Part shown: positions 8,213 to 17,317 of the stretch, in pieces
Position numbering within the stretch: position 1 is the first letter of the stretch
Layout: every line of letters starts with the position of its first letter
DNA from: Alphaproteobacteria bacterium
GTDB lineage: Bacteria > Pseudomonadota > Alphaproteobacteria > Rickettsiales > JABCZZ01
DNA length: 48,769 nucleotides
Direction: 5' to 3'
Assembly (NCBI GenBank): GCA_013286285.1
Contig: JABDGA010000008.1
Coordinates: 1-48,769, forward strand
Made by a program: the position numbers and the translations under genes
The notes under the pieces: generated by a model
Database searches by the model: none
Told to the model about the DNA's origin: nothing
Seen by the model: only the letters and a program-made list of their open reading frames with translations

Positions 8213-8836
8213 ATGCTATATTCCTCTCAGAAACCAGCAGTCCAACGTCAGGAAGCCGGCCAAAAACGCGGCGCAGCAGGGAAAATGCTTATCCTATCCA
8301 CCTCTCTTGCTTTCGGATTACTGGTCTCTTCAGGATTGACCAACGCCACACAGGCGCAAACTGCAACCTCCGCTCCCCCTTTATTAGGACTATTGACACA
8401 GATACTACAAATCGACCAACAAATCCTGCAGCTTGAGTTACAGCTCCTGCAGGCTGCTGGTACGCCAACGCCGACACCAACCCCGACTGTAACCGCAACG
8501 CCAACACCCACTGCAACTCCGACTCCGATGCCGACTCCAACCCCCACTCCTACCGCAACTCCGACTCCAACACCTACCGCAACGCCGACACCAACCCCGA
8601 CTTCTTCAACCGGTTTGCAGGGAACTTTGACTGAACTGGCTCAAATAGAGGCACAGATTACGCAAATATTACAGCAGGTCGAGACAGAATTAGGCAATGG
8701 CGGTACTGCCACCACCACCTCTACGGCTACAACTACGACAACCACGACTAATACTGGAACAACATCACCTACCAGTTCGGCATTTGGCGCATTGCGGGTA
8801 CCACATTGCACCGGAGAATTTAATTGCGGACACTGA
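8213..8836 (+). CDS. Exported Thr/Pro-repeat protein with C-terminal CTGEFNC motif
   Basis: The start is set at ATG 8213 because a strong AAGGAGAT ribosome site lies 5-7 bases upstream; an in-frame start at 8168 lacks one. Of the 207 residues, about 25-50 form a signal peptide ([15 protein letters not shown], then an AQA-like cleavage region). Next come an Ile/Leu/Gln-rich amphipathic helix ([20 protein letters not shown]), a Pro-Thr linker of about 50 residues built of TPTP and TATP units, a second similar helix ([20 protein letters not shown]), a Thr-rich linker and the end CTGEFNCGH. No family is known to me. It is followed by a similar gene at 9028; the two look like diverged paralogues of one envelope or secreted protein type. 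Confidence 0.75.
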   Translation: MLYSSQKPAVQRQEAGQKRGAAGKMLILSTSLAFGLLVSSGLTNATQAQTATSAPPLLGLLTQILQIDQQILQLELQLLQAAGTPTPTPTPTVTATPTPTATPTPMPTPTPTPTATPTPTPTATPTPTPTSSTGLQGTLTELAQIEAQITQILQQVETELGNGGTATTTSTATTTTTTTNTGTTSPTSSAFGALRVPHCTGEFNCGH

Positions 8837-9027
8837 AGGGATTTTCAATACGTTCGGTTTCCTTTCCTTTCCATGCCGTGCAGACGGGAATGTCATATAA
8901 AATTCATATATATCAGCTACCAAACAGCATAGACCGATGATAATATAGGTATGATGATGCTATGATTACATAGTTAAGTCATATTAATAAGAACAGTAAA
9001 ATTATTACGTCTGCTGGTGAGCCATTT

Positions 9028-9759
9028 ATGTCTAATCGCACCTATCTCAGAACATTATTGTGGACCGTGCCATGCATCATTTCGCTTTTTGCAAGTGATA
9101 TAGCAGTCTCAGATACAGTGGTACCGCCTCCCAATGCTACTTCCATCTCAAGAGATAAAAATGATTTCAGTTTTAAATCGGATAAGCATCATAAAACAGT
9201 CCCCCATTGCCATCCCAAGCCCACCCCGACTACGGCACCAACCTCAACTACAGGCGGTGGCGGAGGAGGAGGTAGTGGTGGACCGACCACTGGCGATGGT
9301 AACTTGCAGCAAATATTGCAGGAGTTACTACAAGTCCAGACACAGATTGAACAAATATTACAGATATTACAGCAGATCCAAGGAGGTACTGGCATCACAA
9401 CGACTCCGACAGCGACTCCTACACCAAGCACAAGCACTACTCCTACCCCGACACCAAGTACAAGTATTACTCCTACCCCAACGCCGAGCACCAGTGCTAC
9501 TCCAACTCCAAGCCCAACTCCATCGCCCTCAATAACCCCAACATCAACTACCGGAACCGGCACTGCAGTTGCAGCACCCACTACCACTCCGACTCCTACC
9601 CCAACGACTCCCTCTGCCTCCTCTGGCAGCTCATCTTCCGGAGGTACGACTGCCGTCCCCACTCCGACTCCTCCCCCGACGCTTTGCGTATTGCTGGGTT
9701 GTAAAGCCAAGCCACAGTATGAATGCGTAGGAGAGTTTAACTGTCCTCCCCCCCAATAG
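9028..9759 (+). CDS. Exported Thr/Pro-repeat protein with C-terminal CVGEFNC motif
   Basis: This 243-residue protein has a signal peptide (LLWTVPCIISLFASDIAVS), a His/Lys-rich patch, a Gly-rich linker and an Ile/Leu/Gln helix (LQQILQELLQVQTQIEQILQ). A long Thr/Pro/Ser linker follows, then a short Cys-containing end with CVLLGCKAK and finally CVGEFNC. The helix type, linker and last motif are shared with the gene at 8213; elsewhere the two differ strongly. The helix may be a coiled coil that oligomerises, and the paired cysteines of the tail may form a disulfide; both are inference. The repeat-coding DNA makes long antisense frames here that are not genes. It converges with 9766-11352 with only 6 bp between. 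Confidence 0.75.
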   Translation: MSNRTYLRTLLWTVPCIISLFASDIAVSDTVVPPPNATSISRDKNDFSFKSDKHHKTVPHCHPKPTPTTAPTSTTGGGGGGGSGGPTTGDGNLQQILQELLQVQTQIEQILQILQQIQGGTGITTTPTATPTPSTSTTPTPTPSTSITPTPTPSTSATPTPSPTPSPSITPTSTTGTGTAVAAPTTTPTPTPTTPSASSGSSSSGGTTAVPTPTPPPTLCVLLGCKAKPQYECVGEFNCPPPQ

Positions 9760-9765
9760 GGATAC

Positions 9766-11352
9766 TTAGAGGCCTTTTATATCGACCAGTTGCCAGCTCC
9801 CCGATGTGGCGATGCGTTTTATCTGCGCCGAATCCTGAAACCCAAACCTGCTGTCGACAATAATATAGCGGACGTTGAAATGCTGCTTCCAGGCAATGAA
9901 GTTTTCATCCGGCGTGAACGTATTGTAAGGCACATAGATGGTTTTCCAGCCGCTATAATACGCAATATTATCAGCATGGATATTACATCCTACAAGCGCG
10001 CCTTTTTCAATAAAGGGTTTAAAGTCGGCGTATAATTTTACATACCGTGCACCAAAATCATCGCGCTGGAGTTGCGGATATACCATATAAAGCACTGCAA
10101 TAAAAACGGCCGCGCTGAGAGTTGCGGGGAAAAGCATTGCCCTTGATGACGGCAGTTTTTCCACTCCTCCCTTTTTTTCAAGCAGCATAGCAATACCTGC
10201 CGTACCTTGCAGGATAAGCAGCAGGATGGAAGCGCTGAAATAGCGCATTTCGACCAACTGGGTCAGGGACACCGTAACAATATTGACGATGACCCATACC
10301 AGCGACATGCGGATAAAAATATAGGCGGGCCGATTGCCTGCGCTTCGGATAAATCCTGCCGCAGCAAGAGCAAGGATTGCTGCGCCGCCCAGTACCGAAA
10401 CAAAGCCGAAATATACCGGCATCATCACCAGTCCGAGACTGACAGAGGCTTCTCCGAAGGACGGCAACCAGTCCAAAGGAAAAAGCAGGTTATAAATGAA
10501 CCAGATATTTCTTCCGGTACAGAGCAACCGCTGTTTCAGCCACAGCGCCGGGTCGGAAAACCCCATGGGGATCCCGTTCTTAAAGAACGCCAGTATGGGG
10601 TTGCCGGTATAGATCGAAAACACCATCATCGACTGGTTGGCGGCGAAGGGTTTCCCAAATGCCAACAGATTACTTATCCACCATGGGGATAGGGTCACTC
10701 CCAATCCAAGATATATGAAGAACGCATTCCTGAATTTCTCGTTTCTGATCCAGCATAACGCCAAGGGGAAAACCATGCAGAAAGGAGAAGCATCAAAGCG
10801 CGTGAGATATAGCAGCCCGTCCAGTATTCCAAGCACCATGCAACTTACCGGAGCAAGAGGTGCTTTTGCAGCGGACAGATAAAGGATGATAAGCAAAATC
10901 AGGGTGGCAAGGGGTATCGAGCAACCGGTGGTTATTTCATAGATAAACGGCACGTCCGCCATGATGAAGAAATAGCAGGCAAGCGGCACAAGGCAGAACA
11001 GACGACCGCCTGCTTTTTTCCCTATGCAATACACCGCATGGAATATCCCGTAGATGACGACCAGATTGACTATCACCCCGGATGCGATTGCTTTCCTGAA
11101 CAGGGCATCCGTAATACCGCATAGAATCGGGAATAATGGCGGGAAAACCCTGGAATTAAAAGATGCGCCCAGAACGTTTTCCCGGATGGTTGGCGACCAG
11201 TAGCCATTGCCGGAGACGATATTTTTTCCGATAAGATAATACGCGTACGAATCTGAGGAGTAGGTAACACCGAATAAATGTGCTATAGAGAAAACAGTAG
11301 CCGCCCATAAAAGCGGCACTATCAGATAATCATTTTTTTTGAGCAGACCCAT
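9766..11352 (-). CDS. Multi-pass membrane protein, probable GT-C type glycosyltransferase
   Basis: The 528 residues contain about ten or more hydrophobic helices and a soluble C-terminal part (about 430-528). The first loop, with SSDSYAYYLIGKNIVSGNGYW, recalls the acidic first external loop of GT-C enzymes (ArnT/PMT/STT3 relatives), which move sugars from lipid carriers in the outer leaflet. The call rests on this motif and topology only. The C-terminal region with GALVGCNIHADNIAYYSGW and VRYIIVDS also occurs in such uncharacterised membrane transferases. The start codon at 11352 overlaps the divergent start codon of the next gene by two bases. It stands alone on its strand. Confidence 0.6.
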   Translation of the reverse strand: MGLLKKNDYLIVPLLWAATVFSIAHLFGVTYSSDSYAYYLIGKNIVSGNGYWSPTIRENVLGASFNSRVFPPLFPILCGITDALFRKAIASGVIVNLVVIYGIFHAVYCIGKKAGGRLFCLVPLACYFFIMADVPFIYEITTGCSIPLATLILLIILYLSAAKAPLAPVSCMVLGILDGLLYLTRFDASPFCMVFPLALCWIRNEKFRNAFFIYLGLGVTLSPWWISNLLAFGKPFAANQSMMVFSIYTGNPILAFFKNGIPMGFSDPALWLKQRLLCTGRNIWFIYNLLFPLDWLPSFGEASVSLGLVMMPVYFGFVSVLGGAAILALAAAGFIRSAGNRPAYIFIRMSLVWVIVNIVTVSLTQLVEMRYFSASILLLILQGTAGIAMLLEKKGGVEKLPSSRAMLFPATLSAAVFIAVLYMVYPQLQRDDFGARYVKLYADFKPFIEKGALVGCNIHADNIAYYSGWKTIYVPYNTFTPDENFIAWKQHFNVRYIIVDSRFGFQDSAQIKRIATSGSWQLVDIKGL

Positions 11353-11830
11353 GCGCTGGCTTCTAGTAATGTTATTCCTTCTCCCGCTTTCCGCTCACGC
11401 CGAATCCACCACAGGCAAGCGCGGGCTGACGGCCGTCAAGCAATGCATCATGTCAAATGATTCCCGACTTTGCCATCAATTTATGACGCCAGATTCCTAT
11501 GAGATTTTTGACCGTTTTGCATCCTATAAGCTCATGCCATGCCTGCCCACCGATTTCACCTATGAAAGCGAGCACGTCGCAGGCGAAAAAACTATCGTGA
11601 AAGCCACGATGCCTGCCGATAACCGGACGAGTTATATTTTTCGCCTGGTTTTCATGGGTGGAAAAGACGTAAAACTGGATCTTCCGGAAACGTTGCATAC
11701 CGGCCTGGGCGAAAAATGGCGTGACAAGCTGAACCTTACGGAACAGATATTCCTGATGATGCGCGACCATATGCAAGACAAAGTCACCTGTGATGCAATA
11801 TGGGGATTAGTCAAACCGAACGGGAATTAA
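11351..11830 (+). CDS. Small exported protein of unknown function
   Basis: From ATG 11351 the protein has 159 residues, starting with a signal peptide (MRWLLVMLFLLPLSAHAES). The mature part holds four cysteines (QCIM, LCHQF, PCLP, TCDAI) that could pair in the periplasm, and no domain I recognise. An in-frame TTG at 11339 would add only MSRP. The start codon shares the bases AT with the divergent membrane-protein start (CATG, 11350-11353), so neither gene has a private upstream region. No Shine-Dalgarno is obvious. Confidence 0.6.
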   Translation: MRWLLVMLFLLPLSAHAESTTGKRGLTAVKQCIMSNDSRLCHQFMTPDSYEIFDRFASYKLMPCLPTDFTYESEHVAGEKTIVKATMPADNRTSYIFRLVFMGGKDVKLDLPETLHTGLGEKWRDKLNLTEQIFLMMRDHMQDKVTCDAIWGLVKPNGN

Positions 11831-11908
11831 CAGAAGAAGGCGTTGCGCGTTTTTCGCTGCACCTGACATAACAGAAAGCATCGCGTAACGGACAACGAAT
11901 AACGTAAG

Positions 11909-12466
11909 TTAATAAGCAACCCTGTCTTTTACGTCAGACGCAACGCGCATAGTGACGATAACATCCGGATCGGTCACCTCGCCACTTCCCGGAGCGCCTT
12001 TTTTGATTTTATCGACAAACTCCATACCGCTGGCTACCTTACCCCAGGCAGTATACTGGCCATCCAGAAAGGTGGAGTCCTTGGTAACGATGAAGAACTG
12101 GCTATCCGCGCTGTCGGGATCACCCGCACGCGCCATGGATACCACACCCCGCACATGGGGTTCCTTGTTGAACTCGGCCTTGAGTTTCTTACCGGAACCA
12201 CCCATGCCCGTACCGGTCGGATCGCCAGTCTGTGCCATGAATCCTTCGATCACGCGATGGAACTTAATGCCGTCGTAGAATTTCTGCCGCACTAACTCCT
12301 TAATACGCGCCACATGCTGCGGTGCAAGATCCGGACGCATCTCTATGATCACACGCCCATATTTCAAGTCAAGATACAGGGTGTTCTCGAGATCCGTTGC
12401 CGCTTCAGCACCTTTGGCCGCAAACAACCCTACGGTCAGCGCGACAATAATTTTCCATATACGCAT
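11909..12466 (-). CDS. Exported cyclophilin-type peptidyl-prolyl isomerase
   Basis: From ATG 12466 (ribosome site AAGGGG just upstream) the protein has 185 residues. It starts with a signal peptide (KIIVALTVGLFAAKGAEA), so it acts in the periplasm. Cyclophilin marks are clear: FHRVIEGFMAQTGDPTGTG, SMARAGDPDSADSQFFI and FLDGQYTAWGKV. It catalyses cis-trans turning of prolyl bonds in exported proteins. An upstream ATG (12496) would add ten residues before the signal peptide and is less likely. It lies about 100 bp downstream of ctrA on the same strand. Confidence 0.93.
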   Translation of the reverse strand: MRIWKIIVALTVGLFAAKGAEAATDLENTLYLDLKYGRVIIEMRPDLAPQHVARIKELVRQKFYDGIKFHRVIEGFMAQTGDPTGTGMGGSGKKLKAEFNKEPHVRGVVSMARAGDPDSADSQFFIVTKDSTFLDGQYTAWGKVASGMEFVDKIKKGAPGSGEVTDPDVIVTMRVASDVKDRVAY

Positions 12467-12569
12467 AAAACCCCTTATTGGATGATGATAATTCATAGAA
12501 CGCGGCTAGGCGGCAACGTGACGCGTGGCGTTTTACCACGACTATCACGACTCACGTGCCAACGGATTA

Positions 12570-13292
12570 TTACACTTCTTCGATTTCGATGTCTTCGTCT
12601 ATCGGCGGAGCGCTGCCATCGAATTCCTTCAGCACATAGCCACGGCCCCAGACGGTATCAATGTAATTCTCACCACCTGCGGCAATGGTCAGCTTCTTAC
12701 GCAGCTTGCAAACGAATACGTCGATAATCTTAAGCTCCGGTTCATCCACCCCGCCGTACAAATGGTTAAGGAACATCTCCTTGGTCAGCGTAGAGCCCTT
12801 GCGTAGGGACAGAAGCTCGATAATCGCATATTCCTTGCTGGTAAGGTGCAGGGGTTTACCATCCACTTCCACCGAACGCGTATCCAGGTTCACAGACAGC
12901 TTACCCGTGCGGATAACGGAATCGGAATGCCCTTTGGAACGGCGCACAATCGCCTGGATGCGTGCAATAAGCTCGCCTTTGTTGAATGGCTTGGTCAGGT
13001 AATCGTCCGCTCCGTAACCCAGCCCCTTGATTTTCTGGTCGGGACCGGAAAGGCCGGAAAGAATGAGAATCGGCGTGGTGATACGCGCTGCACGGAAGCG
13101 GCGCAGCACCTCATAACCGTCAATATCGGGAAGCATCAGGTCAAGAATGATGATATCGTAATCGTAAATTTTACCTATTTCCAGCCCTTCCTCACCCAGT
13201 TCAGTCGTATCGCAGATGATACCCTCCGATGCAAGCGAGAGCTCTATTGCCTTAGCGGTTGACGAATCGTCCTCTACCAGCAAAACGCGCAT
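12570..13292 (-). CDS. ctrA: Cell-cycle response regulator CtrA
   Basis: This 240-residue OmpR-type regulator has a receiver with the acidic pair E7/D8-D9, phospho-acceptor D51 (IILDLMLPD) and lysine in LTKPF. Its winged-helix DNA-binding domain is nearly identical to CtrA in the stretches [32 protein letters not shown] and FVCKLRKKL. In alphaproteobacteria CtrA controls division, flagella and the start of replication and binds TTAA-N7-TTAA. The sequence ends in an acidic tail (DEDIEIEEV) rather than a typical degradation signal. AGGAG lies 7 bases before ATG 13292. A perfect CtrA box 82-96 bp upstream implies autoregulation, as in Caulobacter. Confidence 0.96.
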   Translation of the reverse strand: MRVLLVEDDSSTAKAIELSLASEGIICDTTELGEEGLEIGKIYDYDIIILDLMLPDIDGYEVLRRFRAARITTPILILSGLSGPDQKIKGLGYGADDYLTKPFNKGELIARIQAIVRRSKGHSDSVIRTGKLSVNLDTRSVEVDGKPLHLTSKEYAIIELLSLRKGSTLTKEMFLNHLYGGVDEPELKIIDVFVCKLRKKLTIAAGGENYIDTVWGRGYVLKEFDGSAPPIDEDIEIEEV

Positions 13293-13373
13293 TATATTCT
13301 CCTAATATTTAGATTAGTTACCCTATCATTAACAAGTAACTTATAATAGTTAATTTAAGCATATTTTTAATCC

Positions 13374-13388
13374 TTAAACAACTTTTAA
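13374..13388. promoter_or_regulatory. CtrA box upstream of ctrA
   Basis: TTAA-ACAACTT-TTAA is an exact match to the full CtrA consensus TTAA-N7-TTAA. It lies 82-96 bp before the ctrA start and just after the metF stop. Several further TTAA half sites lie around it (13329, 13350, 13355, 13367, 13395, 13400). The stretch is AT-rich, so chance cannot be excluded, but the location fits autoregulation. Confidence 0.65.
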
Positions 13389-13394
13389 TCGTAT

Positions 13395-14306
13395 TTAAGT
13401 TAATTCTTTTGTATAAGAATTCTGAGGGGGATTTTTCCCCACACCCAGATTGGCAAAAATTCCGCTTATCAGATCTGCACGGTTCATAGTGTAGAAATGA
13501 AATTTGCTGACACCTTCAGCCATGAGTTTTTCGCACTGGCCTGTCGCAAACTCTATGGCGGCTTTATCACGCGCATGCGGATTATCGTCCAGCCCTTCGA
13601 ATTTTTCCGCGACCCATGCAGGTATGGAAGTCCCGCACATGGCGGAAAATCGCTTGATGCTGGCAAAATTGCTGATGGGGATGATTCCGGCGACCACCGG
13701 CATCAGAATATTCGCCTTAAGCGCCCGGTCGCGCAGGCGCAGGTAAAATGCATTATCGAAGAAATACTGGGTAATGCCGCGGGTCGCCCCCATCTCGGCC
13801 TTTGTCTTCAGAATTTCAATGTCCTGCTCAAAGGACAGCGATTCCGGGTGTTTTTCCGGAAATGCAGCCACACTGATTTCAAAATCACCGATGTTGCGCA
13901 ACCCCCGCATCAGATCCGTAGCGTAAGCATAGCCACCTTCAAAAGGAATATACTTGAGCGTTCCCTTTGGCGGATCGCCGCGTAAGGCAACGATATGGCG
14001 TATCCCTGCCTGCCAGTGCGTAAGCGCAATCTGATCCACTTCCTGCCGTGTCGCGCCGACGCAAGTCAGATGCGCCGCCACCTTGAGCGCCGGCGCCCGC
14101 TTCAATATGTCCCTGGCGATGTTATGGGTATAGTTGCGCGTCGTACCGCCAGCCCCGTACGTTACCGAGACAAATACGGGTTTAAACGCCGCCACCTGCT
14201 CTATGGCCAGCCACATCTTTTCTTCCGCTTCCGGCGCTTTGGGCGGGAAAAATTCGAATGATAATTCTAAAGGTTTTGACAAGGGAATTCCTTTGATATA
14301 GGGCAA
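13395..14306 (-). CDS. metF: Methylenetetrahydrofolate reductase
   Basis: This 303-residue enzyme reduces 5,10-methylene-THF to 5-methyl-THF for methionine synthesis. Family marks are SFEFFPPK at the N-terminus, [40 protein letters not shown] and PVVAGIIPI, and the length fits E. coli MetF (about 296). The start appears to be TTG 14306, with TAGG upstream; no ATG is available before the conserved region. No methionine synthase is adjacent. The metF and ispG starts are divergent and 37 bp apart, too close for a leader riboswitch. Confidence 0.95.
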   Translation of the reverse strand: MPYIKGIPLSKPLELSFEFFPPKAPEAEEKMWLAIEQVAAFKPVFVSVTYGAGGTTRNYTHNIARDILKRAPALKVAAHLTCVGATRQEVDQIALTHWQAGIRHIVALRGDPPKGTLKYIPFEGGYAYATDLMRGLRNIGDFEISVAAFPEKHPESLSFEQDIEILKTKAEMGATRGITQYFFDNAFYLRLRDRALKANILMPVVAGIIPISNFASIKRFSAMCGTSIPAWVAEKFEGLDDNPHARDKAAIEFATGQCEKLMAEGVSKFHFYTMNRADLISGIFANLGVGKNPPQNSYTKELT

Positions 14307-14343
14307 ATTACCTATTAGATTAAGAAAACTACAGAATTATGCA

Positions 14344-15573
14344 ATGACCATTTTTATGAATGCGCGCAGAAATACCCATAAAGTTCAGGTTGGCAATGTT
14401 TTTATCGGCGGCAATGCCCCGGTTGTCGTCCAGTCCATGACCAATACCGATACGGCGGACCGTGCATCAACCATAAAGCAGGTGCTGGAACTGGCACGCG
14501 CCGGATCGGAAATCGTGCGGGTAACGGTGAATAATGAGGATGCGGCCCGTGAAGTGCCATATATCGTCGAGGCGTTGCAAAAGCAGAACTGCCATGTGCC
14601 TCTCGTGGGTGATTTTCATTATAACGGCCATCGCCTGCTGGCAGACTTTCCCGATTGCGCGAAAGCGCTGGGAAAATACCGCATCAATCCCGGCAACGTA
14701 GGGTTCGCCGATAAGCGCGATACCCAGTTCGCCCAGATGATCGAATGCGCGATTACGCATGATAAGCCGGTACGCATCGGGGTCAACTGGGGTAGCCTTG
14801 ACGGGCAGGTTATCGCCAGAATGATGGATGAAAACGCCAGGCTGAAAGAACCCAAAAGCGCGGAAGAAGTATCACGCGCCGCGTTGGTGTTCTCGGCGCT
14901 TTCCAGCGCAAAACAGGCGGAAGAAATCGGACTTGCCGCCGATCGTATAGTTATTTCCTGCAAGGTCAGCCGCGTACAGGATTTAATCCTGCTTTACCGC
15001 GATCTGGCAAAAAGCTGCAGCTATGCTCTCCATCTGGGACTTACCGAGGCCGGGATGGGCAGCAAGGGAATCGTAGCTTCCACCGCAGCACTGGCTCCCC
15101 TGCTCATGGAGGGCATCGGCGACACAATTCGTATCTCGCTTACCCCGGAACCAGGCGGCGACCGCACGAAAGAAGTCTTAGTCGCGCAGGAAATTCTCCA
15201 GACCATCGGCATGCGCTCGTTCGCACCAATGGTGACGGCCTGCCCAGGCTGCGGGCGCACTACCAGCACCTACTTCCAGGAACTGGCAGGCAAGATACAA
15301 TCCTTCCTGCGCACGCAGATGCCGGTCTGGAAAACACAATATACAGGCGTTGAAGACATGAACGTTGCCGTAATGGGCTGCATCGTCAACGGTCCCGGCG
15401 AAAGCAAGCACGCCAATATAGGCATCAGCCTGCCCGGCACCGGCGAATCCCCCGTGGCCCCCGTATTCGTAGACGGCAGAAAGACCGCTACCCTGCGCGG
15501 CGAGCATATTGCCGAGGAATTCCAGCAGATGATCGTAGACTATATCGAAAAGAAATATGAGATAAGAACCTGA
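14344..15573 (+). CDS. ispG: 4-hydroxy-3-methylbut-2-en-1-yl diphosphate synthase (flavodoxin)
   Basis: This 409-residue iron-sulfur enzyme (GcpE) carries out the penultimate step of the MEP pathway to isopentenyl diphosphate. The N-terminal barrel has [21 protein letters not shown] and [11 protein letters not shown]. The C-terminal cluster domain has CPGCGRT and [10 protein letters not shown], supplying the three cysteine ligands and the glutamate. ATG 14344 and ATG 14356 are both usable. The next pathway enzyme, ispH, is in the same window at 33998-34957 but not linked. Divergent from metF. Confidence 0.97.
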   Translation: MTIFMNARRNTHKVQVGNVFIGGNAPVVVQSMTNTDTADRASTIKQVLELARAGSEIVRVTVNNEDAAREVPYIVEALQKQNCHVPLVGDFHYNGHRLLADFPDCAKALGKYRINPGNVGFADKRDTQFAQMIECAITHDKPVRIGVNWGSLDGQVIARMMDENARLKEPKSAEEVSRAALVFSALSSAKQAEEIGLAADRIVISCKVSRVQDLILLYRDLAKSCSYALHLGLTEAGMGSKGIVASTAALAPLLMEGIGDTIRISLTPEPGGDRTKEVLVAQEILQTIGMRSFAPMVTACPGCGRTTSTYFQELAGKIQSFLRTQMPVWKTQYTGVEDMNVAVMGCIVNGPGESKHANIGISLPGTGESPVAPVFVDGRKTATLRGEHIAEEFQQMIVDYIEKKYEIRT

Positions 15574-15593
15574 CGTCAATAGACGTCGCATTC

Positions 15594-16745
15594 CTATTCC
15601 ACGCTATGCGGCCTGTGGTGCAGAGTGCTGGTAGAAGTGGAGGTGGTAGTAGGATCCGCTACTTCTATCCAAGTCTGACCCGTCCACTTATACCAGTTGT
15701 ACCAAGCGTTCTGCTGATAGATAAAATCATCCAGATATACCAGATATATTACCCTTTTGGTTACCGCATCCACAATGCCATCACGATAAATCTTCTGATC
15801 CGGACCGATGCACCAGGTACTGCCCTGACTGTCCGTTATGGGTGAAGTCGCGCATACCGATGAAGGGGATGCAGGCGTAGGCGCAGGTGTGGAGACAGGA
15901 GCCGAAACAGGGGCAGAAGATGTCGTAATAGAAGTTCCATTACACCGCTCAGGAAGTGTGGCGCCTGCACCGGAACCATGTTGATAGACACGCACATATT
16001 TTACATTGAAGCTTTGCGGGCCGTTGGCAAACGTGCTGCTGTCCACAGTCTTGCCCCAGACATTGCCGTTGAGCGCGTTATTGAGAATAAGATACATGGC
16101 TCCGCTTGGAACGCCGCTGGTAGTACTGTGCCGTACCTGCCCGTCTATATACCAGGTCAGTGAATTCGGTTCCCAGTCTACCGCATAGCTGTGATAGCCT
16201 GCGGAAAAATCCGGATCGCTATCCGTTGTGGCTCCCTGAGTTGCCTGCCCGCTATCATTATGCAGCGTCATGTATACCACATGCGTATCCTGGCCGAGGT
16301 TTTCCATAATATCTATTTCGTTGGGACCGTTTTGCTGCAATTCCCATATTGCCGGCCATTCTCCATTCCCTTTGGGAAGCTGGGCACATACTTCCGTATA
16401 ACCATAGGTATGCGTAAAGATAGTGCCAGGACCATTGCCGACCATGGAGTCGGTATTGATGGCTCCCGACGTATAATTCATTCCGCCCATTTGCTGGGGT
16501 TTGGCAATCATGCTCAAAACGCCGTTGGAAATCACCAGGTTCTGCGGCGTATAATATTCGAGCTCTCCATGATTTTTTTTCCCCCATTGTATCTCCGGAT
16601 CCCATTTGCTGGTATCCAGCGTGTTACTACTGAATTCTTCATCAAATATGATATCCCAGTTATTACCGGAAGGAGGGGCGGCCTGCACCTGAAGCGCATA
16701 CATACAAAATAAGGGAACTACCAGAAGCGCAGATTTATGAAACAT
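15594..16745 (-). CDS. Secreted glycoside hydrolase family 16 (beta-glucanase)
   Basis: This 383-residue protein has a signal peptide (SALLVVPLFCMYALQVQA). The GH16 domain covers about residues 25-260. The catalytic motif is NEIDIMENLG, giving the ExDxxE nucleophile and acid/base pair. Supporting stretches are FDEEFSSNTLDTSKWD near the start, YGYTEVCAQLPKG, WPAIWEL, YHSYAVDWEPNSLTWYIDG and VRVYQHG. A Ser/Pro/Thr linker follows, then a module of about 65 residues with two cysteines, several tryptophans (YNWYKWTGQTWIEV) and a Thr-rich end, perhaps a carbohydrate-binding module. Likely substrates are beta-1,3 or mixed-linkage glucans, which I cannot tell apart. It stands alone. Confidence 0.92.
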   Translation of the reverse strand: MFHKSALLVVPLFCMYALQVQAAPPSGNNWDIIFDEEFSSNTLDTSKWDPEIQWGKKNHGELEYYTPQNLVISNGVLSMIAKPQQMGGMNYTSGAINTDSMVGNGPGTIFTHTYGYTEVCAQLPKGNGEWPAIWELQQNGPNEIDIMENLGQDTHVVYMTLHNDSGQATQGATTDSDPDFSAGYHSYAVDWEPNSLTWYIDGQVRHSTTSGVPSGAMYLILNNALNGNVWGKTVDSSTFANGPQSFNVKYVRVYQHGSGAGATLPERCNGTSITTSSAPVSAPVSTPAPTPASPSSVCATSPITDSQGSTWCIGPDQKIYRDGIVDAVTKRVIYLVYLDDFIYQQNAWYNWYKWTGQTWIEVADPTTTSTSTSTLHHRPHSVE

Positions 16746-16903
16746 ACTATTATTTCCAGAATATATAGCCGGTTAATAATAGTATAATCCAACCCTGCAT
16801 CCCACCATAGTATATTTTTGTTAAGATTTTGTGATGCCTTTTGCCTTTAGTCACAAAAAACACATTCTATATCATCTGGTTACAGACAAAAGGTGAACCT
16901 GTT

Positions 16904-17313
16904 TCATCCTCCCCAGCTAAACTCCACCGGCGCCTGAATATCCGGATGCAGGCTCTTATGTACGGGACAGGTCATAGCGGCATGTTCCAGTTTCCGCTTC
17001 TGTTCTTCGCTCAACGTAACGGGAACATGGATATTCACGGTAAGCTTACCTATCATTCTTACCGGCGCAGCCACCATTTCCTTATATACCACTGCTTTGG
17101 CACCACGCAAATCCACCTTCATGTTTCCCGCTGCGATTCCCATCACCGTTAACATGCAGGTGCCGAGCGCCGTCGCCATCAGATCGGTGGGAGAGAATTT
17201 CTCCCCCTGCCCTGATTATCCTTGGGCGCATCCGTCTCTATAACCGAAGCAGAAGGTTCATGCACCGCCTCGCAATGCAAATCGCCCTGATAGGATACGG
17301 TAACAGCCACCAT
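16904..17313 (-). pseudogene. OsmC/Ohr family protein, frameshifted
   Basis: The N-terminal half (from ATG 17313, MVAVTVSYQGDLHCEAVHEP) and the C-terminal half (GEKFSPTDLMATALGTC, TCPVHKSLHPDI) lie in different frames. They rejoin cleanly if the C run at about 17204-17208 (five C on the plus strand) had one more base, giving a normal 136-residue OsmC-like protein. OsmC proteins reduce organic hydroperoxides with two cysteines, here in GTCML and TCPVH. The ribosome site GGAG lies within the end of the lysE-type gene 5 bp upstream, so the two are co-transcribed. Either a recent lesion or a homopolymer read error. Confidence 0.8.
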
Positions 17314-17317
17314 AGGC

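Noticed and set aside
8460-8610. CRISPR-like array
   Set aside because: The repeats are contiguous 6-12 bp Thr/Pro codon units within a gene, without spacers; no array or cas gene is seen in the window.
8950-8990. CtrA box near 8980 (TTAA-N6-TTAA)
   Set aside because: The spacer is 6, not 7, so it does not meet the consensus.
8248-9710. Long antisense frames with Gly-Val repeats over the Thr/Pro-rich genes
   Set aside because: They are the mirror of the ACN/CCN codon repeats on the coding strand and have no ribosome site or domain.
14307-14343. SAM riboswitch or shared leader between metF and ispG
   Set aside because: The 37-bp gap has no room and no structure that I can see.
15574-15593. 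GACGTC-AATA-GACGTC as a terminator of ispG
   Set aside because: It is a direct as much as an inverted repeat, with a short stem and no T run.
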